A stretch of 64,000 nt of DNA from Bradyrhizobium sp. Its GTDB lineage: Bacteria > Pseudomonadota > Alphaproteobacteria > Rhizobiales > Xanthobacteraceae. The notes beneath the pieces were generated by a model that ran no database searches, had not been told where the DNA came from, and saw nothing but the letters and a program-made list of their open reading frames with translations. The translations under genes were made by a program, and so were the position numbers. Of the stretch, positions 27,934 through 37,385 are shown in pieces (position 1 is the first letter of the stretch; each line of letters opens with the position of its first letter). The DNA lies in contig NZ_JACRMG010000009.1 in assembly GCF_016219575.1 (NCBI RefSeq), forward strand, positions 992,001 through 1,056,000, given 5' to 3'.

Positions 27934-29644
27934 AACACTGTTTCTCGTGTGCGCCACCAGGATGGGTAACCGCCCCGTCCACCGCTGGCCCGACCTGCTG
28001 GGCATACTTCCACAGCGCACCCGACGTATGATTGGTCGCGCGAGGGGCCCATTTGGTCTTGCGTTCAGCCAGTTCGGCGTCGGTCAATTTTACGTTAAGG
28101 GTACCGGCCTCGGCATCGATCTCGATGATGTCGCCGTCCCGGAGCAGCCCGATCGGCCCGCCAATGGCCGCCTCCGGCCCGACATGGCCGATGCAGAAGC
28201 CGCGGGTGGCGCCGGAGAACCGGCCGTCGGTGATGAGGGCAACCTTGCCGCCCATGCCCTGCCCGGTCAGCGCCGCCGTGGTCGAAAGCATTTCCCGCAT
28301 CCCGGGACCGCCGCGCGGGCCCTCGTAGCGGATGACGATGACCTCGCCTTCCCGGTAGGTGCGCTTCTGGACGGACTCGAAGGCGTCCTCTTCGCGGTCG
28401 AAGCAGCGGGCCGGCCCGGTGAATTTCAACTTCGACATGCCCGCGACTTTCACGATCGCACCTTCTGGAGCGAGATTTCCCTTCAGGCCGACCACACCGC
28501 CAGTGACGGTGATCGGCTTGTCGGCTGGCCGCACTACATCCTGGTGCGGATTCCATTTCACGCTCTTGAGGTTTTCGGCGATCGTTCGGCCCGTGACGGT
28601 AAGGCAATCCCCGTGCAGGTAGCCATTATCGAGCAGCGTCTTCATCAGAAGCGGAATGCCGCCAACCTCAAACATGTCTTTGGCAACATAACGGCCGCCC
28701 GGCTTCAAATCGGCGACATACGGTGTTTTTTTGAAGATTTCGGCGACGTCGAACAAGTTGAATTGAATGCCGCACTCGTTGGCGATGGCCGGCAGATGCA
28801 GCGCAGCATTGGTCGAGCCGCCGGAGGCAGCGACCACGGCGGCGGCGTTTTCCAGCGATTTGCGGGTGACAATGTCGCGCGGGCGGAGGTTTAGCGCGAT
28901 CAGTTCAACCACTTTCTCGCCGGCGGCGGAGCAGAAGGCATCCCGGATCTCGTAAGGCGCAGGCGCCCCGGCCGAGTACGGCAGGGCAAGCCCGATGGCT
29001 TCCGAGACGGTCGCCATGGTGTTGGCGGTGAACTGGGCGCCGCAGGCGCCGGCCGAGGGACAGGCCACCCGCTCGATTTCGTCGAGGTCGGCATCCGACA
29101 TCTCGCCCACGGAGTGCTTGCCGACGGCCTCGAACATGTCCTGCACGGTCACGGGCTGGCCGCGGAAGCTGCCGGGCAGGATCGAGCCGCCATAGATGAA
29201 GATGGAGGGCACGTTGAGGCGGACCATTGCCATCATCATGCCGGGCAAGGACTTGTCGCAGCCGGCCAGCCCCACCAAGGCATCATAGGCATGGCCGCGG
29301 ACGGTCAGCTCGACCGAGTCGGCGATGCATTCGCGCGACGGCAGCGAGGAGCGCATGCCGTCATGGCCCATGGCGATGCCGTCGGTCACGGTGATGGTGC
29401 AGAATTCCCGCGGGGTGCCGCCGCCGGCCGCCACGCCCTTTTTCACGGCCTGGGCCTGGCGCATCAGCGCGATGTTGCAGGGGGCGGCCTCGTTCCAGCA
29501 GGAGGCAACGCCTACGAAGGGCTGGTGAATCTGCTGGGTCGTCAGCCCCATGGCGTAGAGATAGGAGCGATGCGGCGCGCGCTCGGGCCCTTCCGTCACG
29601 TGACGGCTGGGCAACCTGCTCTTGATGTTCGTCCTGACGTCCAT
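27920..29644 (-). CDS. ilvD: Dihydroxy-acid dehydratase
   Basis: This 574-residue Fe-S enzyme carries out the third step of valine and isoleucine synthesis and supplies the precursor of leucine and pantothenate. Cluster cysteines and active-site regions are visible in [31 protein letters not shown] and [32 protein letters not shown] is also diagnostic. The frame is open to 29797, but the ATG at 29644 gives the usual length. It overlaps the start of the ExoR-like gene. Confidence 0.96.
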   Translation of the reverse strand: MDVRTNIKSRLPSRHVTEGPERAPHRSYLYAMGLTTQQIHQPFVGVASCWNEAAPCNIALMRQAQAVKKGVAAGGGTPREFCTITVTDGIAMGHDGMRSSLPSRECIADSVELTVRGHAYDALVGLAGCDKSLPGMMMAMVRLNVPSIFIYGGSILPGSFRGQPVTVQDMFEAVGKHSVGEMSDADLDEIERVACPSAGACGAQFTANTMATVSEAIGLALPYSAGAPAPYEIRDAFCSAAGEKVVELIALNLRPRDIVTRKSLENAAAVVAASGGSTNAALHLPAIANECGIQFNLFDVAEIFKKTPYVADLKPGGRYVAKDMFEVGGIPLLMKTLLDNGYLHGDCLTVTGRTIAENLKSVKWNPHQDVVRPADKPITVTGGVVGLKGNLAPEGAIVKVAGMSKLKFTGPARCFDREEDAFESVQKRTYREGEVIVIRYEGPRGGPGMREMLSTTAALTGQGMGGKVALITDGRFSGATRGFCIGHVGPEAAIGGPIGLLRDGDIIEIDAEAGTLNVKLTDAELAERKTKWAPRATNHTSGALWKYAQQVGPAVDGAVTHPGGAHEKQCYADI

Positions 29645-29874
29645 CGCGCGGTCCGTTTCCACCAGACAACTCGCTTGCGGTCCCGGGAGGTCCCTCCCTC
29701 GCCCTTCGCCAGTCCTGTGGATTTCTGGGGAAATGATTTCATGGAGGGGTGTGGCTAAAAAGCGGCGGTAGGTTCTACCAGCCGGCTTTCCACTCAAATG
29801 TTAGCTGTCTGTTGCAACGGCGACACAATCGTTGCCCTCAGGCAACCATAAAGACACCAAAAAGCCTCCTTCCT

Positions 29875-31083
29875 TTAGCCTTCGCCAGCCATGACCGGCA
29901 ACCGGTCGATCGCATTGAGCCCGGGACGCCTGCGCCAGGCGATCTCCAATTCCGGCACGGCGAGCGCCAGGCGGGGCCAGCGCGTCAACAGCGCCTCGAG
30001 CGCACACTTGCCCTCGATGCGCGCGAGCTGGTGGCCGAGGCAGAAATGAATGCCGGTGCCGAACGCGACATGCCGGTTCGGCCTGCGCGCGAGATCGAGC
30101 CGCTCCGGATGCGGATTGGCCGCGGGATCCATGTTGGCCGCGGCGAGCATCGCCATGATGCGCTCACCCTTCTTGACGATGACGCCGCCGAGGTCGACGT
30201 CACGGCGCACGTAGCGCGGCTTGGTGAACTGCACCGGCGTGAGGAAGCGCAGGAATTCCTCGACCGCGAGATCGGCGCGGCTCCAGTCCTCCGCGAGCCA
30301 GTCGCGCAACGCGGGTTTCTTCAGGAGCTCATGCACGGCGCCGCTGATCAGATGCGTGGTGGTCTCGTGGCCGCCGAACAGCAACAGAAACACCATCGAG
30401 ACGATTTCTTCCGGGCTGATGCGGCCGCCTTCCTTCTCGACCCGGACGATCTCGGCAATCAGTCCCTCTCCGCCGTGCCGGCGCACCGCTTCGACATGCG
30501 CTGCGATGTAGCGCCTCATCGCGTAGAGGTTCGGCAGCGCACGGAAGAAATCCAGCGCACCGGTGAGGCGGGAGAGCCCGCCGGCCCAGGCCATGAATTT
30601 CGAGCGGTCCGCCAGCGGCAGGCCCAGCAATTCGCAGATGACCGACAGCGGCAGGATGCGCGCATAGCGCTGGACGAGGTCGGCCGGACTGCCCCCGGCA
30701 AACAGCTCGTCGGCGAGCTGTTCGGCCGTGGCCTGGATATGCGGCTCCATGCCGAGCACGGCGCGGCGGCGGAACGCTTCGTCGACGATATCGCGCAGCC
30801 GCTTGTGATCGGGCTCGTCCATCGACAGCATGCTGTTGGCGAAGGTACGGATCATCGGCGGCATCCACCAGCGCATGCCCGCAACCTGCCCATCGGCCTT
30901 GCGAATGGTGAAGGTTTCGGTGTCCTTCAGCACACGGTCGACCAGCGCCTGGGTCGTGGTGACCCAGACCCGGCCCACGATGGGGAAGCGGACTTCCACG
31001 ACTGGGCCCTGATGCCGCAGCCTTTCGAGCGACGCCGCCGGATTGCGAAAATAGTCCTGACCGGTGAAGTCCACGCGCGCCAT
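29875..31083 (-). CDS. Cytochrome P450
   Basis: This 402-residue soluble bacterial P450 has the I-helix oxygen-activation motif LLFGGHETTTHL, the K-helix ExxR in VEEFLRFLTP and the heme-ligand loop FGTGIHFCLGHQLAR. The sequence begins with no membrane anchor. Substrate is unknown, and neither a ferredoxin nor a ferredoxin reductase gene is adjacent. A 39-codon membrane peptide gene lies 51 bases upstream on the same strand and may form an operon with it. Confidence 0.93.
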   Translation of the reverse strand: MARVDFTGQDYFRNPAASLERLRHQGPVVEVRFPIVGRVWVTTTQALVDRVLKDTETFTIRKADGQVAGMRWWMPPMIRTFANSMLSMDEPDHKRLRDIVDEAFRRRAVLGMEPHIQATAEQLADELFAGGSPADLVQRYARILPLSVICELLGLPLADRSKFMAWAGGLSRLTGALDFFRALPNLYAMRRYIAAHVEAVRRHGGEGLIAEIVRVEKEGGRISPEEIVSMVFLLLFGGHETTTHLISGAVHELLKKPALRDWLAEDWSRADLAVEEFLRFLTPVQFTKPRYVRRDVDLGGVIVKKGERIMAMLAAANMDPAANPHPERLDLARRPNRHVAFGTGIHFCLGHQLARIEGKCALEALLTRWPRLALAVPELEIAWRRRPGLNAIDRLPVMAGEG

Positions 31084-31134
31084 GAGCCGATATCCCCGCT
31101 GCAGATTGGGGCGGCCGGCGCTCCATCCGCCCCG

Positions 31135-31254
31135 CTACGGCTGGCCTGTAATCCTCGAGCGCGCCCGGTCCGCGACATAGACGACAAAGATGGCCACGAA
31201 TGAAAGGCAGAACAATCCCGCAGTCCACACAAGCGCATTACCCGCTGTCGACAT
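31135..31254 (-). CDS. Small single-span membrane peptide (39 residues)
   Basis: This short gene encodes 39 residues with one hydrophobic helix (about residues 8-28, including LFCLSFVAIFVVYVA) followed by a basic tail (DRARSRITGQP). The ATG at 31254 is preceded by GGGAGAAAG at ideal spacing, which is the main reason to believe it is translated. It lies just upstream of the P450 gene on the same strand. I recognise no family. It could be an annexed small protein that anchors or accompanies the P450, or an unrelated leader gene. Confidence 0.6.
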   Translation of the reverse strand: MSTAGNALVWTAGLFCLSFVAIFVVYVADRARSRITGQP

Positions 31255-31361
31255 GACTTTCTCCCTTTCACCCGAAATGGATGAACTAGGAAGCATCGGC
31301 GACAGCGGCAGCGACCGTGTTGCGCCAGATCAATTTTGCGGCACGGTAGCTCCGGTATCTG

Positions 31362-31766
31362 CTATTCGTATCCGGCGCGGCGCACGGTGACGCGGCACAG
31401 GCCTTCGCAGCCGATCTTTCGCGCGGCGCCCAGCGAGAAATCCAGCACCCTGCCGCGGGCAAACGGACCGCGATCCTGCACCGGGCATTCGATCCTCTTG
31501 CCGTTGTCGAGATTGGTCACGATGAAAATGGTGCCGAACGCCTCGGTGCGATGCGCGCAGGAGACGCCGTGGGGATTGAAACGCTTGCCGCGCGCGTCCC
31601 ACTTGTCTTCCCAGTAGACGGAGGCCTCTTCGTTTTCAGCGGGCGGGCGCGCGACACGGCCCATCCACATCTGCTGGAATGTCTGGGCTTCGGCCGGCAG
31701 CGCTGCAAGCAGCAGCGCAAGCGCAGCCAGCCTTGTGCCCAGAAATCCGCAGCGACGATCTGCCAT
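31362..31766 (-). CDS. RlpA-like double-psi beta-barrel protein
   Basis: This 134-residue exported protein has a signal peptide (about residues 1-27, ending AEAQ) and a RlpA-type double-psi barrel with ASVYWEDKWDARGKRFNPHG, SCAHRTEAFGTIFIVTN and the active-site-like VQDRGPFARGRVLDFSLGAA. RlpA proteins are septal lytic transglycosylases or glycan-binding proteins. The C-terminal SPOR domain of full RlpA is absent, so this is the short form. No operon partner is evident. Confidence 0.82.
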   Translation of the reverse strand: MADRRCGFLGTRLAALALLLAALPAEAQTFQQMWMGRVARPPAENEEASVYWEDKWDARGKRFNPHGVSCAHRTEAFGTIFIVTNLDNGKRIECPVQDRGPFARGRVLDFSLGAARKIGCEGLCRVTVRRAGYE

Positions 31767-31898
31767 GCCCCACCATGTCCCTTGCCGGACCGAGGGGTGC
31801 CTTATGGTAAATGGCCGGGTTACAAATTTGGCGCAGGCGTGGCTGAATTTTGCACGGAGTCGGGCAGCGGAGAGGCAGGGCTGGAAGGGGCCCCCGGC

Positions 31899-32870
31899 CT
31901 AATCCACCTTGACGTTGGCCGCCTTGATCACCGGCCACCACTTGGCGATCTCGGCCTTCTGCCATTCGCCGAGCGCTTCCGGCGTCAGCTTGTCGCTCGG
32001 CGGCATCTGCAAGCCCAGATTCTCGAACTGCTTCTTCACCGCCGGATCGTTCATCGCCTCCACTACGGCGGCGTTCAGCTTTGCAATGACGTCCTTCGGC
32101 GTGCCCTTCGGCACCCACATGCCCGACCACAGGTTCATGTGGAAACCGTTCAATCCCGCCTCGTCGACGGTCGGAATGTCGGCCGCGGACTCGATGCGCT
32201 TGGGGTTCGTGACGGCATAGGCGCGAATATTGCCGGCGCGCACCTGCTGGATCGAGTTGGAGAGCTGGTCGACGATGAGATCGATCTGGCCGGCGACCAG
32301 ATCGTTCATCGCCGGACCCGTGCCGCGATAGGGCACATATTGCAGCTTGATGCCGGTGAGATTCTCGAAATAGAGCCCGGCGATGTGGCTGCCGGAGCCC
32401 GCGCCTGCGGTGCCGGCGGCGGCCGGCGACGGCCGCGCCTTGAGCCAGTCGATGAACTCCTTCAGCGTTTTCGCCGGCACGGCGTTCTTGCTGACGAGGA
32501 CCATGGTGTTGCTCGGCAAGAGGACGACGGGATCGAGATCGGCAACGAGGTCATAGCCGAGCTTGTAGATCGCGCCGTTGGCGACGTGGGTGCCGAGATG
32601 GCCGAAGGAGATGGTGTAGCCGTCCGCGGCCGACTTCGCCGCACGGCCGACGCCGATCGAACCGCCCGCGCCCGTGACGTTCTCGACCAGCACGGTTTCG
32701 CCGAGCGTGACCTTCATCCGCTCGGCGAGGATCCGGGCCATCGCGTCGGACGGGCCGCCGGCGGCAAAGGGCACCACGATGGTGACCGGGCGCGTGGGGA
32801 AGTTTTGCGCGGATGCCGGGACGGCGAACGCGAGAGCAGCAAGTAGAGCAGCCAACACTATTCTTCGCAT
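31899..32870 (-). CDS. Bug/TctC-family extracytoplasmic solute-binding protein
   Basis: This 323-residue periplasmic binding protein of the tripartite tricarboxylate transporter (TctC/Bug) family has a signal peptide ending ASAQ and the family start NFPTRPVTIVVPFAAGGPSDAMARIL. Central stretches GAGSGSHIAGLYF and YRGTGPAMNDLVAGQIDLI are typical. The ATG at 32870 has GAGGAAGG upstream. No TctA/TctB membrane genes accompany it, so it is one of the orphan Bug proteins common in Bradyrhizobium. Ligand unknown. Confidence 0.92.
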   Translation of the reverse strand: MRRIVLAALLAALAFAVPASAQNFPTRPVTIVVPFAAGGPSDAMARILAERMKVTLGETVLVENVTGAGGSIGVGRAAKSAADGYTISFGHLGTHVANGAIYKLGYDLVADLDPVVLLPSNTMVLVSKNAVPAKTLKEFIDWLKARPSPAAAGTAGAGSGSHIAGLYFENLTGIKLQYVPYRGTGPAMNDLVAGQIDLIVDQLSNSIQQVRAGNIRAYAVTNPKRIESAADIPTVDEAGLNGFHMNLWSGMWVPKGTPKDVIAKLNAAVVEAMNDPAVKKQFENLGLQMPPSDKLTPEALGEWQKAEIAKWWPVIKAANVKVD

Positions 32871-32897
32871 GTCCTTCCTCCAACGCGCCACTTCAAC

Positions 32898-32994
32898 CCT
32901 CATGGTGAGGAGCGCGTACGCGCGTCTCGAACCATGAGGCCACAGACGGGCCTTCATCCTTCGAGACGGCGCTTTGCGCCTCCTCAGGATGAGG
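32898..32994. repeat. Intergenic palindromic repeat
   Basis: Two nested inverted repeats, CCTCATGGT...ACCATGAGG (32898-32939) and CATCCTTCGAGACGGCGC...CTCCTCAGGATGAGG (32954-32994), occupy the gap between the threonine synthase-like gene and the Bug gene. The motif resembles a repeat widespread between Bradyrhizobium genes. Confidence 0.75.
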
Positions 32995-32997
32995 ATG

Positions 32998-34239
32998 TTA
33001 CAGCTTCGCGAAGTCGATCGGCTTGTGGCGATCGAGCGTGCGCGTGACCGGCGGCAGCGGATATTTAAGCCCTGTCGCGCAATTAAACAGCATCACCCGG
33101 TCCGTCTTTGCAACACGACCTTCGGCGAGGCTCTGCTGGTAGGCAGCATAGGTGGCAGCGCCCTCGGGGCAGAGCAACAGCCCCTCCTCGCGCGCCACTT
33201 CGTTGAGCGCAGCAGAAATCTTCTCGTCCGGCACCGCAATGGCAAATCCCTTGCTCTCGCGCACGGCGCGCAGGATGAGAAAATCCCCGATCGCCTGCGG
33301 CACGCGGATTCCGGAAGCAATGGTGTGGGCGTCCTCCCAGCGGGTGGCGTGCTCGGTGCCTGCTTCAAAAGCACGCACCATCGGCGCGCAGCCCGAAGCC
33401 TGCACTGCGACCATCCGCGGGCGCTTGCTGCCGATGAAGCCGATGGCCTCGAGCTCGGCAAAGGCCTTCCACATGCCGATCAGCCCGGTGCCGCCGCCGG
33501 TCGGATAGAAGATCACGTCGGGCACCTCCCAGCCGAGCTGCTCGGCGAGCTCGAGCCCCATCGTCTTCTTGCCCTCGATGCGGTACGGCTCCTTCAGCGT
33601 CGAGGCGTCGAACCAGCCGACCTTTGCCTTGCCCTCGCCGACGATCTTGCCGCAATCGTCGATCAGCCCGTTGACGCGATAGACGGTGGCGCCCTGCAGC
33701 TCGATCTCGCTGACATTCACCTCCGGCGTGTCGGCAGGACAGAAGATCGTGGTCCTGATGCCGCAGGCCGTGGCATAGGCGGCGAGCGCCGCGCCCGCGT
33801 TGCCGTTGGTCGGCATCGCCATGTGCCTGATGCCGAGCGCCTTGCCCATCGACACCGCCATCACGAGGCCGCGCGCCTTGAACGAGCCGGTCGGCAGCCG
33901 GCCTTCATCCTTGACGATGATCTCGCCGCCGCCGAGTTTCTTGCCGAGCTTTGGCAAACGAATGAGCGGCGTCATGACTTCGCCGAGGCTGACGATGTCG
34001 GCGCATTTGCGCACCGGCAGCAGCTCGCGATAGCGCCACATGTCGGCGGGACGGTCGCTAAGCGCATCCTTGGTAAGCGCCTTCTTCACGCCCGCGAGGT
34101 CGTAGCGCACCAAGAGCGGCTTGCCGGCCTTCGAGAGATTGTGCACCTGGTCGGCGGCATAATGATCGCCCGCCATCGCGCATTCGAGATGGGTCACGAA
34201 GGTCGGGCGCTCGGTGGTGAGGTTGTCGTTGTCTTTCAC
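32998..34239 (-). CDS. Threonine synthase-like PLP enzyme
   Basis: This 413-residue fold-type II PLP enzyme has the Schiff-base Lys in PTGSFKARGLVMAVSMG, the substrate loop PTNGNAGAALAAYA and the phosphate-binding glycine loop YPTGGGTGLIGMWKAF. N-terminal cysteine-poor sequence LECAMAGDHYAADQ resembles the unusual head of the archaeal/plant-type threonine synthases. The frame extends upstream to an ATG at 34266, but that codon lies in a repeat, so I prefer the GTG at 34239. Threonine synthase is the best family name; a related lyase cannot be excluded. Confidence 0.8.
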   Translation of the reverse strand: MKDNDNLTTERPTFVTHLECAMAGDHYAADQVHNLSKAGKPLLVRYDLAGVKKALTKDALSDRPADMWRYRELLPVRKCADIVSLGEVMTPLIRLPKLGKKLGGGEIIVKDEGRLPTGSFKARGLVMAVSMGKALGIRHMAMPTNGNAGAALAAYATACGIRTTIFCPADTPEVNVSEIELQGATVYRVNGLIDDCGKIVGEGKAKVGWFDASTLKEPYRIEGKKTMGLELAEQLGWEVPDVIFYPTGGGTGLIGMWKAFAELEAIGFIGSKRPRMVAVQASGCAPMVRAFEAGTEHATRWEDAHTIASGIRVPQAIGDFLILRAVRESKGFAIAVPDEKISAALNEVAREEGLLLCPEGAATYAAYQQSLAEGRVAKTDRVMLFNCATGLKYPLPPVTRTLDRHKPIDFAKL

Positions 34240-34261
34240 AACTGTTCTTTCTGGTTTGCTT

Positions 34262-34348
34262 GTCATTGCCGGGCTCGACCCGGCAATCCATCTCTTGGCA
34301 AAACTCTTGTGAAGGACGATGGATGCGGGGGTCAAGCCCGCGCATGAC
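34262..34348. repeat. Intergenic inverted repeat
   Basis: The element runs from GTCATTGCCGGGCTCGACC to GTCAAGCCCGCGCATGAC and shares its outer GTCAT...ATGAC arms with those at 11098 and 43532. It fills most of the gap between lpdA and the threonine synthase-like gene, and overlaps the upstream candidate start of that gene. Confidence 0.75.
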
Positions 34349-34362
34349 GAGTTCGGATGAGG

Positions 34363-35784
34363 CTACACGTTCAACACCCGCCCGTAGGCGTCGAGCACGG
34401 CTTCCTTCATCATCTCCGACAGCGTCGGATGCGGGAAGACGGTGTGCATCAGCTCTTCCTCGGTGGTCTCGAGATTCATCGCGACCACATAGCCCTGGAT
34501 CAGTTCGGTCACCTCCGCGCCGATCATGTGGGCGCCAAGCAACTGGCCGGTCTTCTTGTCGAACACGACCTTGATCAGGCCCTGGTCCTCGCCGAGCGCG
34601 ATCGCCTTGCCGTTGCCGACGAAGGGGAAGCGGCCGACACGGATTTCGCGGCCGCCCTCTTTCGCCCGCGCCTCGGTCAGGCCCACGGAAGCGATCTGCG
34701 GGTGGCAATAGGTGCAGCCCGGGATGAGGTTCTTGTCCATGGGATGCGGATGCAGGCCCTTGATGGCCTCGACGCAGACCACGCCCTCATGCTCGGCCTT
34801 GTGCGCCAGCATCGGGGGGCCTGCAACATCGCCGATGGCGTAGATGCCGGGCACGCTGGTCTTGCCGTAGCCGTCGATGACTACGCAGCCGCGGTCGGTC
34901 TTGACGCCGAGCTTCTCCAGCCCAAGGCCTTCGATGTTGCCGACGACGCCGACCGCGGAGATTACCCGCTCGAACTCGGCCGCCTGCGGCTTGCCCTTGC
35001 CGTCGTCGATGGTGGCAACGACGCTGTCGGCCTTCTTCTCCAGCTTCGTCACCTTGGTGTTGGTGAGGATCTTGATTCCCATCTTCTCGAAACGTTTTCG
35101 CGCGAGGCCCGCGATCTCCGCATCCTCAACAGGGAGGATCTGCGGCAGCACCTCGACGACGGTGACGTCGCTGCCCATGGTATGGAAGAAGGAGGCGAAC
35201 TCGATGCCGATCGCCCCGGACCCGACCACCAGCAGCGACTTCGGCATGCGGTCCGGCACCATCGCCTCGAAATAGGTCCAGACCAGCTTCTTGTCGGGCT
35301 CAAGCCCCGGCAGCACGCGCGGCCGCGCGCCGGTGGCAAGGATGATGTGCTTGGCCTGATAGGCGCCCTCGCCGGCCGTACCCTTCGGCGCCTCGACGGA
35401 GGACTTCTTCACGGTGACCTTGCCGGGCGCGTCGATCGAGGCCTCGCCCCAGATCACCGTGACCTTGTTCTTCTTCATCAGGAAGCCGACGCCGTCATTG
35501 AGACGCTTCGACACCCCACGCGAGCGCGCCACCACCGCCTTGGGATCGTAGCTGACCTTCTCGGCCGACAGGCCATAGTCCTTGGCGTGCTGCATGTAGT
35601 GATAGATCTCGGCCGAGCGTAAGAGCGCCTTGGTCGGGATGCAGCCCCAGTTCAGGCAGATGCCTCCAAGATAGGATTTCTCGACAATCGCGGTCTTGAA
35701 GCCGAGCTGCGCCGCGCGGATCGCGGTGACATAGCCGCCGGGACCGGAGCCGATGATGATGACGTCGAAGGATGTGTCGGCCAT
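34363..35784 (-). CDS. lpdA: Dihydrolipoyl dehydrogenase (E3)
   Basis: This 473-residue flavoprotein reoxidises dihydrolipoamide of the pyruvate dehydrogenase complex. The FAD-binding start VIIGSGPGGYVTAIRAAQLG, redox disulfide GGICLNWGCIPTKALL, NAD-binding VVGSGAIGIEFASFF and the C-terminal catalytic HPHPTLSEMMKE are all present. GGGAG precedes the ATG. It is last in the pdhA-pdhB-DUF5076-pdhC-small membrane protein-lpdA series. Confidence 0.96.
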   Translation of the reverse strand: MADTSFDVIIIGSGPGGYVTAIRAAQLGFKTAIVEKSYLGGICLNWGCIPTKALLRSAEIYHYMQHAKDYGLSAEKVSYDPKAVVARSRGVSKRLNDGVGFLMKKNKVTVIWGEASIDAPGKVTVKKSSVEAPKGTAGEGAYQAKHIILATGARPRVLPGLEPDKKLVWTYFEAMVPDRMPKSLLVVGSGAIGIEFASFFHTMGSDVTVVEVLPQILPVEDAEIAGLARKRFEKMGIKILTNTKVTKLEKKADSVVATIDDGKGKPQAAEFERVISAVGVVGNIEGLGLEKLGVKTDRGCVVIDGYGKTSVPGIYAIGDVAGPPMLAHKAEHEGVVCVEAIKGLHPHPMDKNLIPGCTYCHPQIASVGLTEARAKEGGREIRVGRFPFVGNGKAIALGEDQGLIKVVFDKKTGQLLGAHMIGAEVTELIQGYVVAMNLETTEEELMHTVFPHPTLSEMMKEAVLDAYGRVLNV

Positions 35785-35801
35785 GGTGGCTCCCGTTCAA
35801 C

Positions 35802-36032
35802 TCAAGTCGTTGCGCCGCTGGCGCGGCGCCTGGAGATCAATAGCCTGACCAGCCATTCGAGTGCGCCGATCAAGACCAGGATTGCCAAACCGATGCAGAA
35901 GATCGGCTGGGCGATATTTCGCGACAACTGCTCGCCGGAGAAAAACGCGTTGTGAATGACCGCTCTGCCCTGCGGGCTGACGATCACGACGATCGCAAGC
36001 AGCAACGAGATCCAGGGCCAGCGCGTTCGCAT
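35802..36032 (-). CDS. Small two-helix membrane protein in the pdh locus
   Basis: This 76-residue protein has two hydrophobic segments, WISLLLAIVVIVSPQGRAVI near the start and PIFCIGLAILVLIGALEWLVRLLI later, and a basic tail. No family is recognised. It lies between pdhC and lpdA with 17-25 base gaps, so it is co-transcribed. A frame of similar length covering the same bases (35797-36036) codes for non-hydrophobic sequence and was rejected. Confidence 0.65.
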   Translation of the reverse strand: MRTRWPWISLLLAIVVIVSPQGRAVIHNAFFSGEQLSRNIAQPIFCIGLAILVLIGALEWLVRLLISRRRASGATT

Positions 36033-36057
36033 CCACCTCGCCCCCTCGCCGTACGCG

Positions 36058-37383
36058 TCACACCATCATCATGACAGGGTTTTCGATCAGCCGCCTGAAG
36101 GCGCCGATCAGCTCGGCGCCGAGCGCGCCGTCGATGGCGCGGTGATCGCAGGACAGGGTCACGCTCATGATGTGGGCGGCCTCGACCTTGCCGTTGCGCA
36201 CCACGGCCCGCTCCTCGCTGGCGCCGACCGCGAGGATGGTCGACTGCGGCGGGTTGATCACGGCGGTGAAGTGGCTGATGCCGTACATGCCGAGGTTAGA
36301 GACAGAGGTCGTGCCGCCCTGATACTCCTGCGGCTTGAGCTTGCGCGTGCGTGCGCGGGCGGCGAGATCCTTCATCTCGTTCGAAATCGTCGACAGCGAC
36401 TTGCTCTCGGCATTGCGGATGATCGGCGTGATCAGCCCGCCGGGCATCGCCACGGCGACGCCGATGTCGGAATGCCTGTGCTTGACCATGCCGGCTTCGG
36501 TCCAGCTGACATTGCAGTCCGGCACCTGCTGCAAAGCGACCGCGAGCGCCTTGATGACGAAGTCGTTGACCGAGAGCTTGTAGAGCGGCTTCTTTTCCTT
36601 GTCCTTGGGAGCCGCCGCATTGATCTGCTCGCGGGCATCGAGCAGCCGGCCGATGTCGCAATCGATGGTGAGATAGAAGGTCGGAATGCTCTGCGTCGCC
36701 GCGGTCAACCTTTGCGCAATCGTGCGGCGCATGCCGTCATGCGGCACGATGTCGTAGGAGCCCGGCTCGAACAGCGCGAGGATCTGCTGGTCGCTCATCG
36801 CCGGCGCGACGGCAGGCGCGGCTCCTGCTGCTGCGGCCGGGGCCTTCAGGCCCTTGCCGGATTTTGCGCCCTCGACGTCGCGGGCGATGACGCGGCCGTG
36901 CGGGCCTGAGCCGGCGATGCGGGCGAGATCGATGCCGGCTTCCTTCGCCAGCCGCCGCGCCAGAGGCGAGGAGAAAATGCGGGCGTGACCGTTGGCTTGC
37001 GCAGCCGGCGCGGCTTGCGGTGCCGCGGCAGGCGGCGATTTCGCGGCAGGCGCAGCAGCCGCCGCTGCGGCAGCCGGTGCAGGCGCCGCAGCAGGCTTCG
37101 GCGCTGGCGCAGCGCCCGCGCCTGCGGCCTTCACGTCCTCGCCGTCGCCGGCAAGGATAGCGATGACGTCGTTGACGGGAACATCGGCCGTGCCCTCCGG
37201 CACGAGAATCCTGGCGATCGTGCCCTCATCGACCGCCTCGACCTCCATGGTCGCCTTGTCGGTCTCGATCTCGGCGATGACGTCGCCGGACTTGACCTTG
37301 TCGCCCTCCTTCTTGAGCCACTTGGCAAGGTTGCCCTTTTCCATCGTGGGCGACAGCGCGGGCATCAGAATGTTGATTGGCAT
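36058..37383 (-). CDS. pdhC: Pyruvate dehydrogenase E2, dihydrolipoamide acetyltransferase
   Basis: This 441-residue protein has one lipoyl domain (residues 1-80, lipoyl-Lys in [15 protein letters not shown]), an Ala/Pro linker, a peripheral-subunit-binding domain (IFSSPLARRLAKEAGIDL...GSGPHGRVIARDVE) and a catalytic domain with the active His in SCDHRAIDGALGAEL. I used the ATG at 37383, where the lipoyl domain begins ([17 protein letters not shown]). It follows the DUF5076 gene by two bases. Confidence 0.96.
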   Translation of the reverse strand: MPINILMPALSPTMEKGNLAKWLKKEGDKVKSGDVIAEIETDKATMEVEAVDEGTIARILVPEGTADVPVNDVIAILAGDGEDVKAAGAGAAPAPKPAAAPAPAAAAAAAAPAAKSPPAAAPQAAPAAQANGHARIFSSPLARRLAKEAGIDLARIAGSGPHGRVIARDVEGAKSGKGLKAPAAAAGAAPAVAPAMSDQQILALFEPGSYDIVPHDGMRRTIAQRLTAATQSIPTFYLTIDCDIGRLLDAREQINAAAPKDKEKKPLYKLSVNDFVIKALAVALQQVPDCNVSWTEAGMVKHRHSDIGVAVAMPGGLITPIIRNAESKSLSTISNEMKDLAARARTRKLKPQEYQGGTTSVSNLGMYGISHFTAVINPPQSTILAVGASEERAVVRNGKVEAAHIMSVTLSCDHRAIDGALGAELIGAFRRLIENPVMMMV

Positions 37384-37385
37384 CG

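Noticed and set aside
32898..34348. Genomic island or insertion sequence suggested by repeats around the threonine synthase-like gene
   Set aside because: The repeats are of two different kinds, both common intergenic elements, and no transposase, integrase or attachment duplication is present.
35797..36036. A second minus-strand frame of 79 codons over the small membrane protein
   Set aside because: It is not hydrophobic and has no recognisable pattern, whereas the neighbouring frame encodes two clear membrane helices.
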